Shown here: piece by piece, positions 26,732 through 36,409 of the stretch
Numbering within the stretch: the first letter of the stretch is position 1
Layout: the number at the start of each line of letters is the position of its first letter
Source of the DNA: Yoonia sp. G8-12
GTDB lineage: Bacteria > Pseudomonadota > Alphaproteobacteria > Rhodobacterales > Rhodobacteraceae
Length of the DNA: 64,000 nucleotides
Direction: 5' to 3'
NCBI RefSeq assembly: GCF_038443675.1
Contig: NZ_CP151762.1
Location: 1,984,001-2,048,000 of the forward strand
Translations under genes and position numbers: made by a program
The notes under the pieces: generated by a model
Told to the model about the DNA's origin: nothing
Database searches by the model: none
What the model saw: only the letters and a program-made list of their open reading frames with translations

Positions 26732-27373
26732 ATGAAATTCTTACGCCAGTTCGCAGCACGTATCGTTGGCCAATCCATCCGCATCTTCGCACGCGCGATC
26801 ACGGCTGTGCGCGCGGACTGGAAAGGGATCGAACCGGTTCCGCGTCAGCGCGTCTATTTCGCGAACCACACCAGCAACGCCGACATGCCGATGATCTGGT
26901 CGGTCCTGCCCCCTGCGCTGCGCCGCACGGTCCGCCCCGTGGCCGCCGCCGATTACTGGCTGAAAAACAAACTGCGCGCCTTTGTCGGGCCTGAGGTGTT
27001 CAACTGCGTGCTGGTCGACCGCCGCCCCGAGGTTAAAGACAAACCGATGGATAAAATCATCGCCGCCCTCGACGAAGGCTCGTCGCTGATCATCTTCCCC
27101 GAAGGCAACCGCAACATGACCGAGGATCCGCTGCTTCCCTTCAAGGCAGGGCTTTATAATATGGGCGTTGCGCGCCCTGATGTTGATCTGGTCCCTACAT
27201 GGGTCGCCAATCTGACCGAAATCATGCCCAAAGGCGAGGTCATCCCCCTCCCGTTGATCTGCACCGTCACCTTCGGCGAACCGATCCATGTACGCGAAGG
27301 CGAGAGCAAGGATGAGTTCCTCAAACGTGCCGCAGACGCGCTTTTGGCCCAACGGCCCGAGGCCCACAAATGA
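26732..27373 (+). CDS. 1-acyl-sn-glycerol-3-phosphate acyltransferase-like (PlsC family)
   Basis: 213 aa, lysophospholipid acyltransferase. Catalytic NHTSNAD (NHx4D) near residue 48 and the acceptor-binding FPEGNRN near residue 125 are intact. Start ATG 26732 (MKFLRQFAARIVG). Its stop overlaps the ATG of the CdsA-like gene by four bases, linking two steps of phospholipid synthesis: phosphatidic acid formation and CDP-diacylglycerol formation. Confidence 0.88.
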   Translation: MKFLRQFAARIVGQSIRIFARAITAVRADWKGIEPVPRQRVYFANHTSNADMPMIWSVLPPALRRTVRPVAAADYWLKNKLRAFVGPEVFNCVLVDRRPEVKDKPMDKIIAALDEGSSLIIFPEGNRNMTEDPLLPFKAGLYNMGVARPDVDLVPTWVANLTEIMPKGEVIPLPLICTVTFGEPIHVREGESKDEFLKRAADALLAQRPEAHK

Positions 27374-28311
27374 GCAGCACAACAACCGATATTCTTCTTC
27401 TGGCCTTTGGCAGCTTCGGCATCCTGATAGCATTGACGGTGCTGGGCGAAATCCTGCGCGTGCGTCAGCCGGTCCATGAACAAAACCCGATGCTCGACAC
27501 CTATATGACTCGCGTCCAAAGCTGGTGGGGGATGGTCGCCTTTATCGGCGCGGCACTCTTGCTGGGCAAACCGGGCATCATGACGCTCTTTGCTTTTGCC
27601 TCTTTCGCGGCCCTGCGCGAATTTCTGACGCTGACGACCAAAGCAAAGGCCGATCACCTGGCGCTGGCGCTGGCCTTTTTTGCCGTGCTTCCACTGCAAT
27701 ACATCTTTGTGGGCTTGGGCTGGACCGGCCTTTATACGGTTTTTATCCCCGTCTACGCCTTCCTGTTCCTGCCCATGATTTCGGCCTTGCGTGGCAATCC
27801 ACAGCGTTTCCTTGTCAGGGTTGCAGAAACGCAATGGGCACTGATGATTGCCGTCTTCTGCGTCAGCCACGTGCCCGCGTTGATGTCACTCGACATCGCA
27901 GGCTACGGCGACCGTTCGGTCCTGCTGATTGCCTTCCTTGTGATGGTGGTCCAATTCGGAGACCTCTTGGATTTCTTCTTTGGCCGCCGGATCGGGCGCA
28001 GAAAAATCGCCCCCGGCCTGTCACCCAAAACATGGGAAGGTTTGGTCTGCGGGGTGATCAGCGCAATGGTCATCGGCGCATTGCTCAGCTGGATCACACC
28101 GTTTGGCGTCTGGGGGGCGGCGCTCATGGCGGGGATTGCGTCACTTGTGGGGATGTTCGGCAATATCGTGGTCGCGGCCATCAAGCGCGACCGCGGCGTC
28201 AAAGACTGGTCGCACCTGATCCCCGGCCAAGGCGGGTTTGTTGACCAACTGGATAGCGTGATCTTTGCCGCGCCAATTTTTTATCAGCTGACCAAATTTT
28301 TCTATACCTAA
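27370..28311 (+). CDS. Phosphatidate cytidylyltransferase-like (CdsA family)
   Basis: 313 aa with about eight membrane helices. The C-terminal signature AIKRDRGVKDWSHLIPGQGGFVDQLDS matches the CdsA family pattern SxKR-x4-KD-x5-PGHGG-x2-DRxD, but has Gln for His and Gln for Arg, as in the YnbB-type branch that is usually paired with a PlsC-like gene. The 4-bp overlap with the acyltransferase supports a phospholipid role. The 3' end overlaps the convergent glycosyltransferase gene by 4 bp. Confidence 0.85.
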   Translation: MSSTTTDILLLAFGSFGILIALTVLGEILRVRQPVHEQNPMLDTYMTRVQSWWGMVAFIGAALLLGKPGIMTLFAFASFAALREFLTLTTKAKADHLALALAFFAVLPLQYIFVGLGWTGLYTVFIPVYAFLFLPMISALRGNPQRFLVRVAETQWALMIAVFCVSHVPALMSLDIAGYGDRSVLLIAFLVMVVQFGDLLDFFFGRRIGRRKIAPGLSPKTWEGLVCGVISAMVIGALLSWITPFGVWGAALMAGIASLVGMFGNIVVAAIKRDRGVKDWSHLIPGQGGFVDQLDSVIFAAPIFYQLTKFFYT

Positions 28312-29057
28312 CTGGTGCCCAAAAATTGCGGAAGTTTTGACAGGTTCTTGGCCACCAAAGTGCCAAAGCCACCCACGCCATGACGCCGGATCGCGCGGTA
28401 ATCCTCGCGGCTCTTGCGGATCATATGGGCAAAGGATTTATTGCTGACCCCGCCCATTTTCATACGCACCATCACTTTGGGGATATAGGCCAACCGAACC
28501 TGCCCTCGGGTCAGAAAGCGCAACATTCCATCATAGTCGCCGGCAATACGGAAACTCGTATCATAAAGGCCTGCGCGAATGAAAACCTCACGCCGCAGAT
28601 AAAGGGTCGGATGCGGCGGCATCCATCCGCGTCTGAGCAAAGCTGTAGAATAGGCCCCCGCCTTCCAATGCCGGATCACCCGACCGGGGTCGGCGCGCGC
28701 CACATATTCCAGATCGCCATAGACGCCATCAATCGCGGGGTCCGCCAGCGCGTCAGCGACCCATGCCAGCACGTCCGCATCCACCAACTGATCGTCTGCA
28801 TGCAAAAGCCCGATGACATCACCCGTCGTCCGCCGAATGCCATGATTGATCGCATCATAGATGCCCGTGTCAGGGCAGGATTCCAGCACCATATTGCGGT
28901 GTCCATGCCCTTGCAGATACGCCAAAGTGCCATCCACTGATCCACCGTCCTGTACGATGTGTTCCACATCCGTATGGCCCTGACCCGAAAGGCTATCCAG
29001 CATCGCAGGCAGTGTCGCGCGGCCATTCATCACAGCGGTCACCACAGAAATCTTCAT
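28308..29057 (-). CDS. Glycosyltransferase family 2 (WcaA-like)
   Basis: 249 aa, GT-A fold. N-terminal KISVVTAVMNGRATLPAMLDS, VQDGGSVDGT and the donor-binding LLHADDQLVD (DD in place of DXD) are present. It lacks membrane helices, so it acts on the cytoplasmic face. Last gene of the minus-strand exopolysaccharide operon; its ATG overlaps the stop of the next glycosyltransferase by four bases. Confidence 0.88.
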   Translation of the reverse strand: MKISVVTAVMNGRATLPAMLDSLSGQGHTDVEHIVQDGGSVDGTLAYLQGHGHRNMVLESCPDTGIYDAINHGIRRTTGDVIGLLHADDQLVDADVLAWVADALADPAIDGVYGDLEYVARADPGRVIRHWKAGAYSTALLRRGWMPPHPTLYLRREVFIRAGLYDTSFRIAGDYDGMLRFLTRGQVRLAYIPKVMVRMKMGGVSNKSFAHMIRKSREDYRAIRRHGVGGFGTLVAKNLSKLPQFLGTS

Positions 29058-29974
29058 GCGACCAACACCTTTTTTGCGGGCTGGGCGGGCGCCACATCAA
29101 TCCCGAGGACGTCCCTGATAGCCTTGTCCGGTGCGGCCCCGTTGGCCGCCATATAGCGACGAACCTCGCCCAGCTTGGCATCCACCAGATAGCGGTACCA
29201 AAAGCCCTGTAGAATATGAAAAGATCGCGCCTGTGCGCCATCCAGAAACCCCAACCGCAGCACATAGCGGTAAAAGAAATAGGCCCCTGCCCGCAGCCCG
29301 GCAGGCAGCCGCGCATAAACCTGCCGCTTCACCCAGCGTTTGACAGACGCTCGACCATGCCCCGGCAACGCACCCGCGCAGGGTAGGAACCCAAACTCGA
29401 CATTCAGAACATCCACAACTTCGCGGCTGGCATAGCCATTGTGCTTTTCCACCCACCAATCCAGCGGATGGCGGTTGTCATCAATGACCTGCCCGCGCAG
29501 ATGCGTTGTGGCGCCTGCAACAACGATATGTTCATCCATCCAAAGCGCCTCGCAGCGGCCCCGCCCGTTTCGAAACAGACGCAAGGTAGAGATCGGAAAG
29601 ACGCCACCATGTTTGACAAGCTGCCCCATGAATTTGATGCCGCGCCCGATGTAGCAGCCATCCACATCCTCAGGCAGACCCGCCTTGATCTCATCGGCAA
29701 GGGTCTGCGTGATCACCTCATCTGCATCCAACCGCAGCACCCAACCCGGAGTGCCGACAATCTGGTCCAGCGCCCAGTTGAATTGCACCGCGTGATTGAC
29801 CCAGCCATGCCGTAGAACAGTCGCGCCATGACGTGCCGCAATCTGCACAGTGCCATCAGTGGACCCGCTATCGACCACAAGAATACGATCGGCCACATCG
29901 CGCACCGAAAGGATGGCCCGCGCAATATGCAGGGCCTCGTTCTGCGTCAGAATGATCACTGTCAGTTGGGTCAT
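29054..29974 (-). CDS. Glycosyltransferase family 2
   Basis: 306 aa. TVIILTQNEALHIARAI opens the GT-A domain; VVDSGSTDGT and LRLDADEVIT (DAD, donor metal site) follow. The C-terminal RLGFLDGAQARSFHILQGFWYRYLVDAKL segment is typical of the LgtF/ExoM-like subgroup that adds a sugar to a lipid-linked oligosaccharide. It is coupled by 4-bp overlaps to the genes on both sides. Confidence 0.88.
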   Translation of the reverse strand: MTQLTVIILTQNEALHIARAILSVRDVADRILVVDSGSTDGTVQIAARHGATVLRHGWVNHAVQFNWALDQIVGTPGWVLRLDADEVITQTLADEIKAGLPEDVDGCYIGRGIKFMGQLVKHGGVFPISTLRLFRNGRGRCEALWMDEHIVVAGATTHLRGQVIDDNRHPLDWWVEKHNGYASREVVDVLNVEFGFLPCAGALPGHGRASVKRWVKRQVYARLPAGLRAGAYFFYRYVLRLGFLDGAQARSFHILQGFWYRYLVDAKLGEVRRYMAANGAAPDKAIRDVLGIDVAPAQPAKKVLVA

Positions 29975-31107
29975 GCCATCACCCCCTCGAAGGCGTGCTC
30001 CGCCAATGCGCGGTAGAGATTTTCAAAAGCATCAACCATCGCCGCCGTTGAAAAATCACGGCGCACCCATGCACGTCCGCGCAGGCCCATCTGTGCCAAA
30101 TCCTGCGCAGAAATCGCCGCAATTTCAGCGGCCAAATCGCTGTTGGGCAGGTCAATGCAACGGCCGCATCCGTGCCGTTCCAGGTCTTGCCACGGCGTTG
30201 TCTGTGTCGTTAGCACCGGAACGCCGTGCGCCAGCGCTTCGGCCACAACGATCCCGAAGTTTTCTGAGTGCGAAGGCAGGACAAACAGATCCGCCTGCGC
30301 GAAAGCGGCGGCCTTGGCGGGTCCCTCAACATGGCCATGCAGGCGAATGCGCCCTTTGGACATATCCGCGCGCATCTGCAGCATATGCACATATTCCGTG
30401 TCCCCGGTCCCGTAGATATCCAAGATGAAACGGGGTGGCAGGCGCGTCATCGCCGCAAAAAGCGCCTCGATGCCTTTCTTGGGGTGCAATCTGCTGAGAA
30501 AGACCAAACGGCACCGCCCATCGTTTGCGCGGTCAGGGCCAAGCTCCGCAGGCACGTCCACCGCGTTGGGAATAATCGCGCGGGCAATCTGCCCCAATCT
30601 TGCGGTGCCTTGCGACGCTTCCTGCGCTGACGTGACATGCAAGACCGCACCTGTGGGCCGCAACAGATTGGCCAGATGCTCAAACCCGTGTTTGATGCGC
30701 CGGTTCGGTGCGTCCGGCCAATCCTCAGTCGCTTGCAGCCCGCCACGGGGCGACCAAACCACAGGTTTTCCCAAGACACGGGCCAGCACGAAAGCAGGCA
30801 AAACGGGCATATTGTACGTCCCCGTCACATGCACGACATCCGCCCATTGGATAGCGCCGGGCATCCGCGCAAGCAGTTCTGGTGAAATACAATGCCCCGC
30901 AATCCGCCGCGCATAATGCACAGGATAGCCAAGCGGTTCGGGTACCACACGATCCGCAATCGCAGGGCCCGCCGCATCACCGGTTAGCACCCGCACTTCG
31001 GCACCATCCAAGGCGGCAATCCCGTCACAAATCGCCTTCGTCGACCAGATCGGGCCACCCCAATAGGTCGCAGGATAGAATGTGGGAACAATATGCAAAA
31101 TCTTCAT
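29971..31107 (-). CDS. Glycosyltransferase family 4 (GT-B)
   Basis: 378 aa, two Rossmann domains. N-terminal ILHIVPTFYPATYWGGPIWST is the acceptor-side glycine loop; the C-terminal half has VFLSRLHPKKGIEAL and the EX7E element in SHSENFGIVVAEALAHGVPVL. This pattern is typical of retaining GT4 enzymes using nucleotide sugars. It overlaps both neighbours by four bases. Confidence 0.9.
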   Translation of the reverse strand: MKILHIVPTFYPATYWGGPIWSTKAICDGIAALDGAEVRVLTGDAAGPAIADRVVPEPLGYPVHYARRIAGHCISPELLARMPGAIQWADVVHVTGTYNMPVLPAFVLARVLGKPVVWSPRGGLQATEDWPDAPNRRIKHGFEHLANLLRPTGAVLHVTSAQEASQGTARLGQIARAIIPNAVDVPAELGPDRANDGRCRLVFLSRLHPKKGIEALFAAMTRLPPRFILDIYGTGDTEYVHMLQMRADMSKGRIRLHGHVEGPAKAAAFAQADLFVLPSHSENFGIVVAEALAHGVPVLTTQTTPWQDLERHGCGRCIDLPNSDLAAEIAAISAQDLAQMGLRGRAWVRRDFSTAAMVDAFENLYRALAEHAFEGVMA

Positions 31108-31673
31108 GCGGCAACCTCTTTGGTGTGACGATGTCCAATGATGCGCGCAGGATTGCCCGCCACAATTGCGCCTGCTGGCACGTCGCGGGTCACAATCGCC
31201 CCTGCACCGATCACCGCACCGGCACCAATCTGTGTGCAGGACGACAGGATCACCGCGCGGGCGCCAATCCAGACGCCGGATCCAACGTTTTTGGGCACAG
31301 GACGGGCCAGGCTGTGCGGATCAAGGCCGTGATCATGGGTGAAAATCAGGGCGTGTTCGGACACCAGAACATCATCCCCAAGGGTCAGCCCGCCTTCCAT
31401 ATCCAGATGGGCAAACTGGTTGATCTGCACGCGGTCCCCGACACGCAGATGCGCATGATCGCCCCTGCCCGACACCCCGACGCCGCGCCAGATATAACAA
31501 TCCGCGCCCACCTCAACCTGCGCGGGGCAGTCGAACCGGACACCTGCCTGAAACCACGTTCCGGCACCGGTTTTCGCAAGGCTGGCGCGGTGCAACTGCG
31601 TGGCAAGCACACCGCCTGTGCGGCGGGTGAGGGCGGCAGAAGCACGCAATATCCAGAAAATCAGCTTAAACAT
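31104..31673 (-). CDS. Hexapeptide-repeat acetyltransferase (WcaF/CysE-like)
   Basis: 189 aa from ATG 31671-31673 (MFKLIFWILRASAALTRR). Several left-handed beta-helix hexapeptides are visible (VGADCYIWRGVGVS, GSGVWIGARAVILSSCTQIGAGAVIGAGAIVTRDVPAGAI). It probably O-acetylates a sugar of the exopolysaccharide repeat. Its start overlaps the polymerase stop by eight bases, so the longer frame opening at 31730 is unlikely to be used. Confidence 0.88.
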   Translation of the reverse strand: MFKLIFWILRASAALTRRTGGVLATQLHRASLAKTGAGTWFQAGVRFDCPAQVEVGADCYIWRGVGVSGRGDHAHLRVGDRVQINQFAHLDMEGGLTLGDDVLVSEHALIFTHDHGLDPHSLARPVPKNVGSGVWIGARAVILSSCTQIGAGAVIGAGAIVTRDVPAGAIVAGNPARIIGHRHTKEVAA

Positions 31674-33009
31674 GTGCCATCCCCACATATTTGGGGGCAC
31701 GCATGCGCCGCGTACGCAAGCGGGGCACAAAGAGCGCGATCATCGCCGCGATCAGCACCGCCTGCACGGCAGCAGCCACAACAAAACCGCTGAACGACGA
31801 ATGCAGCGTGGCCTGCACAAAGGGATAAAGCAGCAAAGGATAAAGATAAAAGGACCCAAAACGCAGGCAATGACGCGGCGCAAGCAAGGCCACCTCGGCG
31901 CGGCGGTAGATCCAGCCGAGCACAAACCCGACCAAGGCCCCTGCCCAACCGAAATTCATAAAAGCCTCACCCGGGCCGGTGACGTTGAACGCCCCGCCCG
32001 TCGCCACCCCCATCACATCGCGTTTCAGGAAGATGCCCAGATCAATCGCCGGTTTATCCAGCCATAAGGCGCGCGGCACCCAGCCGAATGTCCACCACCC
32101 ATAGCTTTCACCCAGCAAATAGGACGCAGGCCGGACCTGATCGGTCACCATGACTGACGCATTGATATCCAGAAAATAGGTCGACCCGACGATCTGTTCC
32201 AAAAGACCGGCATCCAGACCACGCAGGGTGGTCATATAGGCGGCCATAAAGAACACGCACGCCCCGCCAGTAACCATCCAAAGCAAGCCACGCAGGCCCA
32301 TCGCCCCGCCGACGATCAGGTAGGTGGCACAACCAAAGACCAGCAGTTCCACCAATTCGAACCGGTCACCGGAAACAAGCGCAATCAGGACCAGCAACAG
32401 CGCCAGAATACCTGCCTGCAGCAACAGCCAAGGCGCGCGGCGCACGACCCCTTGTGCCAGAAGCATCACAAAGGCGCATTTGGGCACCACGAATAATATC
32501 TTGATCCCCGCCAGCGTCGCGCCCACGCCATCACGATTCACATTGATCTGCTTGTCTTGGTTAAACGCCGTCAACAAATCGGTGGAAAACACCGACAGCC
32601 CGCGCGCCTGTAACATCAACGCAAAGGTCAAACCGGCCACACCAAAGGCCGCTGCAAACAGCCAGCCCTGACGCACCAGCCCGCCAGCGATGATACGGAT
32701 CTCTCGGATCGCCGGGGCTGGTTCGAGGGGCCGCAGGGCCATCCGGTACCCCAGACACGTCAGCAAGATGAACGCGGCCAGATAGAGCGCGCCACGCGGC
32801 ATAGCGCCCGCTGTGCTGATGTATCTGCCATAAAAAGCCAAGGCGGGGTCGGCGCCGTAAACCGCAACTTTGATCAAAAAACCAAAAGCGCAAAAATAGG
32901 CCAGCAGATGCATCGGCGAGACAAGGCGCACCATGCCATAACGTTCGCCCATCCAGAACGGGATCGCCGTGCACATCAGCGCCAAGAAAATGATCAGGAG
33001 GTTTTCCAC
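31666..33009 (-). CDS. Polysaccharide repeat-unit polymerase, Wzy-like
   Basis: 447 aa with about twelve hydrophobic helices and a large loop near residues 250-330 (LGESYGWWTFGWVPRALWLD). The topology and position between a flippase and a glycosyltransferase set identify it as a Wzy-type polymerase; sequence identity among such proteins is low. Its start overlaps the flippase stop by 16 bases. Confidence 0.72.
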   Translation of the reverse strand: MENLLIIFLALMCTAIPFWMGERYGMVRLVSPMHLLAYFCAFGFLIKVAVYGADPALAFYGRYISTAGAMPRGALYLAAFILLTCLGYRMALRPLEPAPAIREIRIIAGGLVRQGWLFAAAFGVAGLTFALMLQARGLSVFSTDLLTAFNQDKQINVNRDGVGATLAGIKILFVVPKCAFVMLLAQGVVRRAPWLLLQAGILALLLVLIALVSGDRFELVELLVFGCATYLIVGGAMGLRGLLWMVTGGACVFFMAAYMTTLRGLDAGLLEQIVGSTYFLDINASVMVTDQVRPASYLLGESYGWWTFGWVPRALWLDKPAIDLGIFLKRDVMGVATGGAFNVTGPGEAFMNFGWAGALVGFVLGWIYRRAEVALLAPRHCLRFGSFYLYPLLLYPFVQATLHSSFSGFVVAAAVQAVLIAAMIALFVPRLRTRRMRAPKYVGMAHV

Positions 33010-34283
33010 TGCCCCTCCTTTGCCCGCCGTAAAACAGTGGCCGACGTATCAATGCCCAGCTTGCGCCGAACCGCCCACCACAACGCCAAACCGCCCAGCG
33101 ACAGCGCCCCCGCATAGCCAAGCGCATTGGCCAGCGCGGTCAATTCCGCGCCCCACCATGCAAACCACCCCAGATAAAGCCCCGTCATCAACAACCGCGC
33201 CGCCACTGCAAACCGCGGCAAGCCGCAGAGCGTTGCGACGGTGAAACTTGAGGCCAGAACCACTTGGCCAAGTGCGCCAAGCAACAAGACAACAAAGATC
33301 ATGCCCGGCACGGCACCTGCAGTTTGCGGGAATACGAACGGTAAAACCGGCAACGCCAAGAGCGCCCCGCCAAACAGCACAAGCCCCGGAAGCATCGCAA
33401 TCTGGCTGCTATGCGCGCTCGCGCGGGCAAGGGCGGTCATATCACCCGCCCCATTGGCCGCAGACACTGCCGGTCCGCTGACCCATGTCGCCACGCTCAC
33501 CGGCAGCGCCACAAGGTTGGCGATACGGCGCAAGAGGGCATAAACACCCAAAGCCTCGCCCGAAATCACGGCACCGCCGAGGATCAAATCAATCTGTGCC
33601 ACTACCATGCCCGTCACCGACGTGGCCCAGAGCGACAGGCTCAGGTAAGGACGATACGTGCACGCCAGTACTTGCGTCCCGAACATCCGTGGTGCGACCC
33701 AAAAGAGGCTACCCAACGCAAAGAGCAGCAGCACAGCAGCACAGAGCAACAGCACCCCCGCAACTCCCGCCGTCGGGGTGGCAAGCGCCGCCAGACCAAG
33801 CCCAACCTGCGGTCCGGCATCCCGCAGCGCCATCGACGCGTGCACACTGCCCAGCGCGCGCATGACGCTGCCCAGACAACCCAGCAGGTTCACACAAAAC
33901 CCCACGCCAAGAATGGCCAGCCACGGCATGTCAGGCCAAATCAGCGCAGCCCCAGACCAGACGATCAACGCGAGTGCACCGGGATAGAGCACCGCAACCT
34001 TCAGAATGTCTATGGCCCGTAACCCCCGCCCGTCCGTCAACACGCGCAGCAGGATAACTGGCCCACCCAAGGACACCAACGTGCCCGCAACAAGTGCCGC
34101 ACCCCACAGCGCCGCCAACTGGCCAAAAACCTCAAGTCCCAGCAAAGCTGCAAGGCCCAACATGACACCGAAGTTCACGCCGACGATTCCGACCCGGAGG
34201 CCCATGGACCCTGTGGCGCTTTGCCTTGCCAAACTGGCGAACTTTGATGCTGACATCACACGAAAACCGTTCCTGCGCGCCAT
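32994..34283 (-). CDS. Polysaccharide flippase, Wzx/MATE-like
   Basis: 429 aa, 12 or more membrane helices of the oligosaccharidyl-lipid flippase type; the N-terminus QSATGSMGLRVGIVGVNFGVMLGLAALLG matches the polysaccharide biosynthesis protein family. A shorter start at 34256 (MSASKFASL) is possible; neither has a strong ribosome-binding site. It heads the minus-strand operon and is divergent from the Wzc-like gene. Confidence 0.82.
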   Translation of the reverse strand: MARRNGFRVMSASKFASLARQSATGSMGLRVGIVGVNFGVMLGLAALLGLEVFGQLAALWGAALVAGTLVSLGGPVILLRVLTDGRGLRAIDILKVAVLYPGALALIVWSGAALIWPDMPWLAILGVGFCVNLLGCLGSVMRALGSVHASMALRDAGPQVGLGLAALATPTAGVAGVLLLCAAVLLLFALGSLFWVAPRMFGTQVLACTYRPYLSLSLWATSVTGMVVAQIDLILGGAVISGEALGVYALLRRIANLVALPVSVATWVSGPAVSAANGAGDMTALARASAHSSQIAMLPGLVLFGGALLALPVLPFVFPQTAGAVPGMIFVVLLLGALGQVVLASSFTVATLCGLPRFAVAARLLMTGLYLGWFAWWGAELTALANALGYAGALSLGGLALWWAVRRKLGIDTSATVLRRAKEGQWKTS

Positions 34284-34395
34284 TAACCAAAGACGGCGCA
34301 GCTTTAGTCCTCATTCATTGTGATTAATTAAAGGTTAACTCCTTTGTGGTGTCTTGCGGGGAACAACTCAGAAAGAAACCAAGGCTTGGACTGAA

Positions 34396-36369
34396 ATGAC
34401 CCAGCGTGTTGACACCACCAGACCGGACCCACATCACAGGTACCGCGACATCATCGAGCCGATTGCCCCGCTGGATATCGCCGCGATGCTGCGGGTATTG
34501 TGGCATGGAAAATGGTTGGTACTCTGCGTGTTGCTCTTCACAACCGGGGTGGCCGGATACTATGCGTTTCGCATGGCAGCGCCGCAATATGTGGCTGGCG
34601 CAACTCTGCAACTGGGCGGCGCGGACGATGCGACTTCCGTCAGCGTGGCCCAACCAAGCAGCGACGATGCCGCATTGAACACCGCTGCGGCCCTTGTCAC
34701 TTCGGATCCCGTTCTGACGCGCGTGATTACAGCGCTGGATTTACTGGCAGACCCTGAATTCAACCGCTATCTTTCGCCAACACGTCCGCTCACACGCAAC
34801 GCATTGCGCACGCAAGCGCGGCATTGGCTGGCAGGCACGACCGCAGAGCCACCCGATGATGCCGCAGTCCTGGACAAAACAATCCAGAACCTGCGCCATG
34901 CACTGACCGTGACGCGACAGCCCGATACCTATATTCTGCACATCACGGCACAAAGCCGCGATCCAGACAAAGCCGTGACACTCGCCAACACCACAGCAGC
35001 GCTTTACCTGTCCTATCGGGAAGCGACGCAGGTGCAGAAACGTGCCGAAACGGAAGTGTGGTTGCAGTCGCGCGTCAACGATTTGCGCGCCCAGCTTGAA
35101 CAGCAAGAGAAAGAGGCCGCCGCGATCATCGCATCGGCGCAAATCCAGGGCGATAGCGCTCTGGATGCGCTGACTACGCAGGTGCTTGCCGCAGACCAAG
35201 ACCTCAGCGAAGCACGCAACGCCTTGCGCGCCCTAGAGATCGGCCCCGACAACGGCAGCGCGCGCAACAACGCTGAAATTGCCCACCTGCGCAGTAAGAT
35301 TAATGATCTTACAGCGCTCAAAGACCGACGCAGCGCGCAGCTTTCGGCGCAATCTGCCGGGCAAGCAGCACTGCACCAGATCGAACTTCAGGCCGAAGCC
35401 ACGCGGCTGGTCTATCAAGGCTTCCTTGCACAGCTACAGGAAAACCGGATGCAGCAGGGGCTTGGCACGACCGTGGCACAGCGGATCGCACCGGCCACCG
35501 AAGGCAAATATGCAGGCCCGCAAAAGATGCTGATCCTGACAGTCGCGGTTCTCTTGGGCGGTGTCTTGGGGATCATAGCGGTGGCCATCCGGCACACGGC
35601 ACGCAAAGGGATCGTTGACGCCCGCAGCCTGCATGACGCCACCGGCCTGCCGGTTCTCGCGCAATTCTCAAGCCGCACTTTGCGCCAGCTCGAAAAAAAT
35701 ACGCGCACCCCGCCCGTACTTTTTGGCAAAGGTCTGTCGCAGGCAGGCCGCAGGTTGCACACATCGCTCGCCCTGACATCGCAGGGCAGCAATGCGCAGG
35801 TGATCGTGTCGACTTCAAGCATCGCCGCAGAAGGCAAAACGCACCACGCGCTCTTCTTGACCCAGACGCTCGGCATGGCGGGCAAGCGCGTGGCGCTGAT
35901 TGGTGCAGATACGCCCAATCCCATGCTGCGCTCCGTGATCGGCGCAGACCCATTTCAGGCGGCGCAACAAAGCTGGGCCAGCGGCGAACCCGCAACGCAT
36001 TGCACAAATCTGGGGGCCGATATTTTGATTATTTCCGATATTGCAGATCAGCACGCCCCGCTTTTGTCCGACCAATTGGCGGGGCGTCTGAACAGTCTGC
36101 GCCAAAGCTATGACCACATCATCATTGACGCTCCGCCTGTGCTGCTGGCACCCGAAGCACGCCTTTTCGCGCGCCATTCCGACGCAATCATTTACGCCGT
36201 GCGCTGGTCCAGGACACCGCGCGATGCGGTGCAACGCGGACTTGAGGCCTTGGATGACATCGGGCACCCGGCAACAGGGGTGATTCTATCGCGGATCAAT
36301 CTGCGTAAAATGCGGCAATTGTCCAACGATCCTTGCCTGAGCGTGCTGCCATCTGCACAAACCATCTAG
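34396..36369 (+). CDS. Wzz/Wzc-like polysaccharide co-polymerase with degenerate kinase domain
   Basis: 657 aa from ATG 34396 (MTQRVDTTRPDP). Order: N-terminal cytoplasmic stretch, first membrane helix about residues 40-58, a long periplasmic region with coiled coil about 210-355, second helix about 375-400, then a BY-kinase-like ATPase. Walker A is AAEGKTHHALFL and Walker B is HIIIDAPPVLL, but the A' motif reads ALIGADTPNP where LLIDADLRxP is expected. The C-terminus (LSNDPCLSVLPSAQTI) has no tyrosine cluster. It therefore controls chain length but probably does not autophosphorylate in the usual way. A terminator follows. Confidence 0.85.
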   Translation: MTQRVDTTRPDPHHRYRDIIEPIAPLDIAAMLRVLWHGKWLVLCVLLFTTGVAGYYAFRMAAPQYVAGATLQLGGADDATSVSVAQPSSDDAALNTAAALVTSDPVLTRVITALDLLADPEFNRYLSPTRPLTRNALRTQARHWLAGTTAEPPDDAAVLDKTIQNLRHALTVTRQPDTYILHITAQSRDPDKAVTLANTTAALYLSYREATQVQKRAETEVWLQSRVNDLRAQLEQQEKEAAAIIASAQIQGDSALDALTTQVLAADQDLSEARNALRALEIGPDNGSARNNAEIAHLRSKINDLTALKDRRSAQLSAQSAGQAALHQIELQAEATRLVYQGFLAQLQENRMQQGLGTTVAQRIAPATEGKYAGPQKMLILTVAVLLGGVLGIIAVAIRHTARKGIVDARSLHDATGLPVLAQFSSRTLRQLEKNTRTPPVLFGKGLSQAGRRLHTSLALTSQGSNAQVIVSTSSIAAEGKTHHALFLTQTLGMAGKRVALIGADTPNPMLRSVIGADPFQAAQQSWASGEPATHCTNLGADILIISDIADQHAPLLSDQLAGRLNSLRQSYDHIIIDAPPVLLAPEARLFARHSDAIIYAVRWSRTPRDAVQRGLEALDDIGHPATGVILSRINLRKMRQLSNDPCLSVLPSAQTI

Positions 36370-36382
36370 AGGTTGGTACGAA

Positions 36383-36408
36383 AAAGGGCCGCAATGCGCG
36401 GCCCTTTT
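36383..36408. terminator. Bidirectional terminator, Wzc-like / spike gene
   Basis: AAGGGCCGC and GCGGCCCTT arms around a short loop, with A-rich sequence on the left and TTTTCT on the right. It separates the convergent Wzc-like and GhsB-like genes, whose stop codons lie within 14 bp of it. Confidence 0.87.
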
Positions 36409-36409
36409 C

